From JAFKKS01 sp039808325 (GTDB taxonomy: Bacteria > Pseudomonadota > Alphaproteobacteria > Rhizobiales > Xanthobacteraceae), in the NCBI GenBank assembly GCA_039808325.1, contig JBDHSU010000129.1, forward strand, positions 1-11,034: a DNA stretch of 11,034 nt, written 5' to 3'. The position numbers and the translations under genes are program-made. Each line of letters starts with the position of its first letter. Positions within the stretch are counted from its first letter, which is position 1. The notes under the pieces are model-generated. The model did no database searches. It had not been told where the DNA came from and worked only from the letters and a program-made list of their open reading frames with translations. Below are positions 8,201 to 11,034 of this stretch, piece by piece.

Positions 8201-8238
8201 CCGCCTCGCAAAGGCGGGTCCCGGCGACTGGCCGGGAC
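8201..8238. terminator. Two adjacent hairpins after the PRC-barrel gene
   Basis: The first hairpin is CCGCCT (8201-8206) paired with AGGCGG (8212-8217), with a 5-base loop. The second begins on the very next base: GTCCCGGC (8218-8225) paired with GCCGGGAC (8231-8238), again with a 5-base loop. Both stems are perfect and GC-rich. They lie about 25 bases past the stop of the PRC-barrel gene (minus strand), so they could end or protect that transcript. There is no T-run, so a dispersed palindromic repeat pair (REP doublet) is an equally good reading. Confidence 0.45.
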
Positions 8239-8262
8239 TTCTAGGTCGACTTAGCGCAATGA

Positions 8263-8631
8263 TCAGTACGGCATCCAAGGCGTGCCGTAGTAGTCGTAAA
8301 CAGCCTTGCCGCGGTTCCGATCCTCCCAGTCCCAATTTTCTTTCGCGCCGTATTTGGGAGCGCCCTTCAATTGAGCTTCCGTGATGTCGGTGCGGTAGCC
8401 TCCGAGATTGGTGTCGTAACTTAGGGCGGCCCAGGGGAGGGGATAATGATCGTCGCCGATACCTAGAAATCCCCCAAAGCTAAGGACGGCGTAAGAAACC
8501 TTACCGCTGCGCTTCTCGATCATAAGGCGCTCGACCGAACCGATTTTCTTGTCATCCGCTCCGTACACATTCGTGCCTTCGACCTTGTCGCTTCCGATGA
8601 GGCCGGCTGTTTCGCGCGTTTCTGTTGCCAT
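8263..8631 (-). CDS. PRC-barrel domain protein
   Basis: This 122-residue, probably cytoplasmic protein consists mainly of one PRC-barrel domain (about residues 7-85). Recognisable parts are LIGSDKVEGTNVYG, the KIGSVERLMIEKRSGKVSYAV strand pair, SFGGFLGIGDDHYPLPW and YRTDITEAQLKGAP. The tail is rich in aromatic and acidic residues (NWDWEDRN, YDYYGTPWMPY). PRC barrels are small beta folds known from RimM and the photosynthetic reaction-centre H subunit; stand-alone copies like this are common in Rhizobiales and usually have no assigned function. The ATG at 8631 is chosen because AAGGAG sits seven bases upstream; a longer frame up to 8688 adds a Cys/Arg-rich stretch unlike the family. It appears to be a single-gene unit, same strand as xfp but about 530 bases before it. 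Confidence 0.9.
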   Translation of the reverse strand: MATETRETAGLIGSDKVEGTNVYGADDKKIGSVERLMIEKRSGKVSYAVLSFGGFLGIGDDHYPLPWAALSYDTNLGGYRTDITEAQLKGAPKYGAKENWDWEDRNRGKAVYDYYGTPWMPY

Positions 8632-8715
8632 TGTTGTTCTCCTTCGGGGTGTGGCTTTACAACGGCCGCAGCACCCGCACGTTCCCATTTCCTCAAAGTG
8701 AAATGCAGAAGCTCC

Positions 8716-8838
8716 ATGAACGCGGCGCAGATCATTATCATTGACGGTGACACGGTCACCCTCGACCGTAAGCGTACGGTCTCCGCCTTTTGCTTGATGA
8801 CCTATTCGCGATATCGAACGAGGGGCGTGCGATAGCAG
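8716..8838 (+). pseudogene. Possible remnant of a thermonuclease-like (SNase) gene
   Basis: From the ATG at 8716 the frame reads IIIIDGDTVTLDRKR before losing similarity. IDGDTVTLD closely resembles the start of the staphylococcal-nuclease (thermonuclease) domain, where the Asp residues help bind calcium. The original frame reaches a stop at 8836-8838. In another frame the downstream bases read a P..I.R..CDS pattern like the usual DTPExYRAxCDSE segment, which suggests small indels. No ribosome site is clear, and nothing of the remaining domain is seen: the b561 gene lies immediately beyond on the opposite strand. The hairpins in the same bases give another explanation, so this is a tentative call. 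Confidence 0.4.
8746..8781. terminator. Pair of hairpins downstream of the b561 gene
   Basis: GGTGAC (8746-8751) pairs with GTCACC (8755-8760) around a 3-base loop, and GACCGTA (8764-8770) pairs with TACGGTC (8775-8781) around AGCG. They lie about 60 bases beyond the stop of the minus-strand cytochrome gene and could form its transcript end, although no T-run follows on that strand. The first hairpin is also simply the coding of DGDTVT if the nuclease remnant is real, so the two calls compete. Confidence 0.25.
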
Positions 8839-8842
8839 TTCC

Positions 8843-9412
8843 TCACTCGCCTTTAGCTCGTTTGCGACCCGTAATCATCGCCTTCACAAGATTTTCGCGG
8901 TGCTCGAAGCTGGCGACCAATACGCCCAGCACATGTGCCACGACGAGACCCATGGTGAGGTTTGCCAACGTCTGGTGGACTTCTTCTACCCATTTGGGCC
9001 CCCAATAGGCATCAGTCGTCATCATGTAACCTGTGATGGCGGTTCCCATGAGCACGGCGAGCAGAGCAATTATCATGGCGCCACCGGCGGGGTTGTGGCC
9101 GATATAGCGGGATGCCCGGAGCAGAGTGACATCGCGGAGATAGGAAAGCATTTCTCTCGGTGGCCTGATGAAGTTGGTGAAGCGTGCATAGCGCGGGCCG
9201 ATGAAGCCCCAGACTATGCGAGCGATAAGCAGACCAGCGATGGCGTAGCCAGCAGCGATGTGCACGTTCTCGATTTCGTCGCCAGTCGCGTAGGCAACCA
9301 GAAAGAGGACAGTCAGTGACCAGTGGAACACCCGCACAAAGGGATCCCATACTTTCACCGTCGCCGGCGGCGTCGCGCCGCCGGCTCCGATTGTATCGTT
9401 TACGGCGCTCAT
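8843..9412 (-). CDS. Cytochrome b561-type membrane protein
   Basis: This 189-residue inner-membrane protein belongs to the cytochrome b561 / Ni,Fe-hydrogenase b-subunit type (four helices, two b hemes). It opens with VKVWDPFVRVFHW, diagnostic for the group. Hydrophobic spans are at about 30-45, 52-72, 111-131 and 145-168. Histidines placed as heme ligands are His30, His51, His146 and His160; GHNPAGG (105-111) is another conserved segment. Such proteins move electrons between the quinone pool and periplasmic or soluble partners. The start at 9412 is chosen because the frame upstream runs over the PepSY gene and reads as Arg/Ser-rich shadow sequence. It begins 13 bases after that PepSY gene, so the two are probably one operon, and the small exported protein may be its partner. 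The physiological donor and acceptor cannot be read here. Confidence 0.92.
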   Translation of the reverse strand: MSAVNDTIGAGGATPPATVKVWDPFVRVFHWSLTVLFLVAYATGDEIENVHIAAGYAIAGLLIARIVWGFIGPRYARFTNFIRPPREMLSYLRDVTLLRASRYIGHNPAGGAMIIALLAVLMGTAITGYMMTTDAYWGPKWVEEVHQTLANLTMGLVVAHVLGVLVASFEHRENLVKAMITGRKRAKGE

Positions 9413-9425
9413 CGCGCGGCGCCGC

Positions 9426-9701
9426 CTAGAGCTGACCGACGATTTGACCGTTGGTCGGATCGACGAAGAGCTCGATCCGATTTCCGGTGTTGTCGATCGT
9501 GTAGAACTCGCCGCACCCTTTGGCGATCTTGGCTTTCTGCACCTTGTAGCCAAGGGCCTCGACCTTGGCTTGCAGGTCCTGCATCGACAGCCATTGGTTC
9601 TGAGGGGCCAACGTACAGGGCCGACCAAGGCTGCCGGCCTGAGCAGCGGCGGCCGCGCCGACCACGATTGCTGCGGCGGCAAGTAAGGTGATTTTGCGCA
9701 T
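9426..9701 (-). CDS. Exported PepSY-like small protein
   Basis: This 91-residue protein has a clear signal peptide: MRK, a hydrophobic Ala-rich core, and a likely cleavage after AQA at residue 22. The mature part (about 69 residues) resembles the PepSY_2 type: WLSMQDLQAKVEALGYKV, then KGCGEFYTIDNTGNRIELFVDPTNGQIV. Two cysteines (Cys29 and Cys63) could form a disulfide in the periplasm. The start at 9701 is preferred because GGAG lies six bases upstream, inside the alternative start at 9713. It is the first gene of a minus-strand pair with the b561 cytochrome, and runs divergently from the PepSY-regulator-kinase genes. PepSY domains are thought to bind or inhibit partner proteins; its role here (cytochrome partner, sensor ligand or other) is unknown. 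Confidence 0.87.
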   Translation of the reverse strand: MRKITLLAAAAIVVGAAAAAQAGSLGRPCTLAPQNQWLSMQDLQAKVEALGYKVQKAKIAKGCGEFYTIDNTGNRIELFVDPTNGQIVGQL

Positions 9702-9850
9702 CGTTGTCTCCATTCAATCGCCGTAGCCGCACCATGCGGCCGGCGTAGCGGGAGACTGCCCGACCCGTGCTGACGGGGGGCTGTTGATCCATGTCAGCAA
9801 GCTGTCATGTCGGCTGTGACATGCATTTTCGTGAAAAAGTGAGTTGACCA
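9702..9850. promoter_or_regulatory. Divergent promoter region with tandem and inverted repeats
   Basis: These 149 bases separate two divergent units. Three GCTGT-type copies lie at 9780-9786 (GCTGTTGA at its start), 9801-9807 (GCTGTCA) and 9813-9819 (GCTGTGA); the last two are 12 bases apart, about one helical turn, as in tandem sites for OmpR-family regulators. Overlapping them are CATGTC (9806-9811) and GACATG (9818-9823), a perfect inverted repeat with a 6-base spacer, and a further CATGTCAGC at 9790-9798. The response regulator encoded 350 bases away is the natural candidate ligand. I could not assign -35/-10 boxes with confidence. The link to the regulator is inferred. Confidence 0.4.
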
Positions 9851-10168
9851 ATGGGCTTACGTTCCCAGGCAGGATTTGGCGCCATCGCCGTGGCGGTTGC
9901 ACTCCTTGCTGTCCCTACGGTCGTCCCCGCCGGTGGACGTGATCATGACGAGGCGCGCCGCGCGGTCGAAGCCGGCGAGATTCGCCCTCTTGTCGAAATT
10001 CTCAACTTGGCGCGCGGCAAGCTTCCCGGCGAGATCGTTCGCGTGAAAATCGAGCGCGAGGACGGGGTCTGGGTCTACGAGTTCCGGGTCGTCGATAGGG
10101 AAGGGCGATTGTTCGAAGTCTATGTCGACGGACGCACCGGCGAAATCAAAAGGATAAAGGAGAAGTGA
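9851..10168 (+). CDS. Exported PepSY domain protein
   Basis: This 105-residue protein has a signal peptide (hydrophobic core at about 10-25, likely cleavage near VPA at 25-27). The mature part is one PepSY unit: DEARRAVEAGEIRPLVEILNLAR, LPGEIVRVKIERE, WVYEFRVVDREGRLFEVYVDGRTGEI, ending in a Lys/Arg-rich tail. It differs from the other PepSY protein in the window in having no cysteine. Its stop TGA shares its last base with the ATG of the response regulator, so the two are translationally coupled. That position suggests a periplasmic accessory to the two-component system, perhaps acting on the sensor domain of the kinase. The ribosome site is weak (AAGTGAG upstream of the ATG). Confidence 0.87.
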   Translation: MGLRSQAGFGAIAVAVALLAVPTVVPAGGRDHDEARRAVEAGEIRPLVEILNLARGKLPGEIVRVKIEREDGVWVYEFRVVDREGRLFEVYVDGRTGEIKRIKEK

Positions 10169-10833
10169 TGCGCGTGCTTCTCGTCGAAGACGATCGCAGA
10201 ATCGCGTCCGATGTTTCGCGAGGCCTCAGAGCGTCCGGTTATGTGGTCGAAGTATCAAGTGATGGCGAAGACGCCTGGTTCAGAGGGGATACCGAGGACT
10301 ACGGGGTTGTCATTCTTGATCTCGGATTGCCCGGCATGGACGGGCTTGCGGTGCTCAAGCGCTGGCGCGCGAACGGCCGCACGACGCCAGTCCTTATTCT
10401 GACGGCTCGAGGGAGCTGGGCTGAACGCGTCGACGGAATCGATGCCGGCGCTGATGACTACCTGCCGAAGCCATTTCAGATGGAGGAACTGCTGGCCCGC
10501 CTGAGGTCGGTCGTTCGCCGTTCGTCGGGGCACGCCTCATCAGTGATGACCGCCGGCGATATCAGACTAGACGAACGGCAAATGAAGGTGACGCTGCGGG
10601 GTGCCCATGTCACGCTGTCTCCGCTCGAGTACCGGCTGGTGGCCCACCTTCTTCGCAACAAGGGTCGGGTCGTCTCTCAGCAGGAGCTTGACGAGAACGT
10701 TTATGGGCAGCCCGAAGAGCACGATTCAAATGTCTTGGAAGTCTTGGTTGGCCGCGTCCGCAAGAAGCTGGGCCCCGATCTGATCGAGACCCGTCGCGGG
10801 TTTGGCTATTTGGTGCCGGAGATGCCCGCGTGA
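10168..10833 (+). CDS. OmpR/PhoP-family response regulator
   Basis: This 221-residue cytoplasmic transcription factor has an N-terminal receiver and a C-terminal winged helix. Receiver residues are complete: acidic pair Asp8/Asp9, phosphoacceptor Asp51 (VVILDLGLPGMDG), Thr79 (ILTARG) and Lys101 (DDYLPKPF). The DNA-binding domain (about 125-218) has the LSPLEYRLVAHLLRNKGRVVS helix pair, the VLVGRVRKKL recognition helix and RRGFGYLV in the wing, close to the QseB/PmrA/PhoP branch. AAGGAG five bases before the ATG supports 10168 as the start; a GTG one codon earlier is possible. It overlaps the PepSY gene by one base and the kinase GTG by four. Its target may include the divergent region upstream of the PepSY gene (inferred). 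Confidence 0.96.
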   Translation: MRVLLVEDDRRIASDVSRGLRASGYVVEVSSDGEDAWFRGDTEDYGVVILDLGLPGMDGLAVLKRWRANGRTTPVLILTARGSWAERVDGIDAGADDYLPKPFQMEELLARLRSVVRRSSGHASSVMTAGDIRLDERQMKVTLRGAHVTLSPLEYRLVAHLLRNKGRVVSQQELDENVYGQPEEHDSNVLEVLVGRVRKKLGPDLIETRRGFGYLVPEMPA

Positions 10834-11034
10834 AGTGGCACTCTTTGAGATTGCGGCTCATAGCAGGTGGACTTGTCGCTATCCTGATCGCACTTGCAAT
10901 TGCCGGAGGCGGGTTCGTGCTGTTATTCGAGCGACACCTCGCCCGCTCGCTTGCCGCCGATCTCGACGTTCATCTCAATCAACTGCTCGCCAGCATCGAT
11001 CTCGATCGGCAAGGCAATCTCGTACTAACCCAGT
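10830..11034 (+). CDS. Sensor histidine kinase (3' partial)
   Basis: Only the first 68 codons are in the window. The GTG start overlaps the response regulator stop in GTGA. After a short basic N-terminus (VKWHSLRLRL) there is one strong membrane span (about residues 11-33, LIAGGLVAILIALAIAGGGF), then the beginning of a periplasmic domain (ERHLARSLAADLDVHLNQLL, then ASIDLDRQGNLVLTQ). This layout matches the N-terminus of QseC/PmrB-type kinases, which sense signals outside the membrane and phosphorylate the partner regulator. The kinase core (H-box, ATP-binding boxes) lies beyond the window, so the call rests on gene order, overlap and the N-terminal pattern. The signal is unknown. Confidence 0.88.
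   Translation, partial: MKWHSLRLRLIAGGLVAILIALAIAGGGFVLLFERHLARSLAADLDVHLNQLLASIDLDRQGNLVLTQ

Noticed and set aside
8632..8688. Upstream extension of the PRC-barrel gene (MGTCGCCGRCK...)
   Set aside because: A strong AAGGAG precedes the ATG at 8631 and the family normally begins near there.
9413..9682. N-terminal extension of the b561 frame
   Set aside because: It runs over the PepSY gene in another frame and reads as Arg/Ser/Pro-rich sequence without similarity to cytochromes; the MSAVND start at 9412 gives the normal length.
1..11034. CRISPR arrays, tRNA/rRNA genes, insertion sequences, phage or toxin-antitoxin genes
   Set aside because: I looked for regularly spaced direct repeats, tRNA-like cloverleafs, transposase motifs and small paired toxin/antitoxin frames and found none that I could support.

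Overview
The window is high-GC DNA that reads like an alphaproteobacterial chromosome, most likely Bradyrhizobiaceae (Bradyrhizobium/Rhodopseudomonas/Afipia type). This is an inference from GC content and codon use, from the wording of several proteins (LivGF, the PRC-barrel protein, the b561/PepSY pair), and from a palindromic repeat at 2071-2160 of a type I recall from those genomes. No rRNA, tRNA, CRISPR array, transposase or phage gene is visible.

Layout. (1) 1-2021, plus strand: the end of a branched-chain amino acid ABC transporter operon, livM (5' end outside the window), livG and livF, each joined by a 4-base stop/start overlap. (2) 2022-2191: a convergent gap holding a long imperfect palindrome. 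(3) 2192-3872, minus strand: a two-gene unit of an SDR-fold protein followed by an alpha/beta hydrolase. The SDR protein lacks the usual catalytic residues. (4) 3873-4195: a gap with no gene. (5) 4196-7728, minus strand: phosphoketolase (xfp) followed by acetate kinase (ackA), an operon that would convert sugar phosphates to acetyl phosphate and then to acetate plus ATP. (6) 7729-8262: about 530 bases with no gene, ending in two back-to-back hairpins. (7) 8263-8631, minus strand: a small PRC-barrel protein. (8) 8632-8842: a short region with a possible remnant of a staphylococcal-nuclease-like gene and two hairpins. (9) 8843-9701, minus strand: an exported PepSY-like protein followed by a b561-type membrane cytochrome. 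(10) 9851-11034, plus strand: a second exported PepSY protein, an OmpR-family response regulator and the start of its sensor histidine kinase, tightly packed.

How the genes may work together. The xfp-ackA pair is a self-contained acetate/ATP bypass. The right end is the most system-like part: two divergent units share a 149-base intergenic region, each unit starts with an exported PepSY-type protein, one continues into a two-component system and the other into a membrane b-type cytochrome. Tandem GCTGT-type half-sites and a CATGTC/GACATG inverted repeat lie between them. The simplest model is a cell-envelope sensing circuit that controls itself and a small periplasmic/membrane redox module. 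That wiring is inferred, not shown by the sequence.
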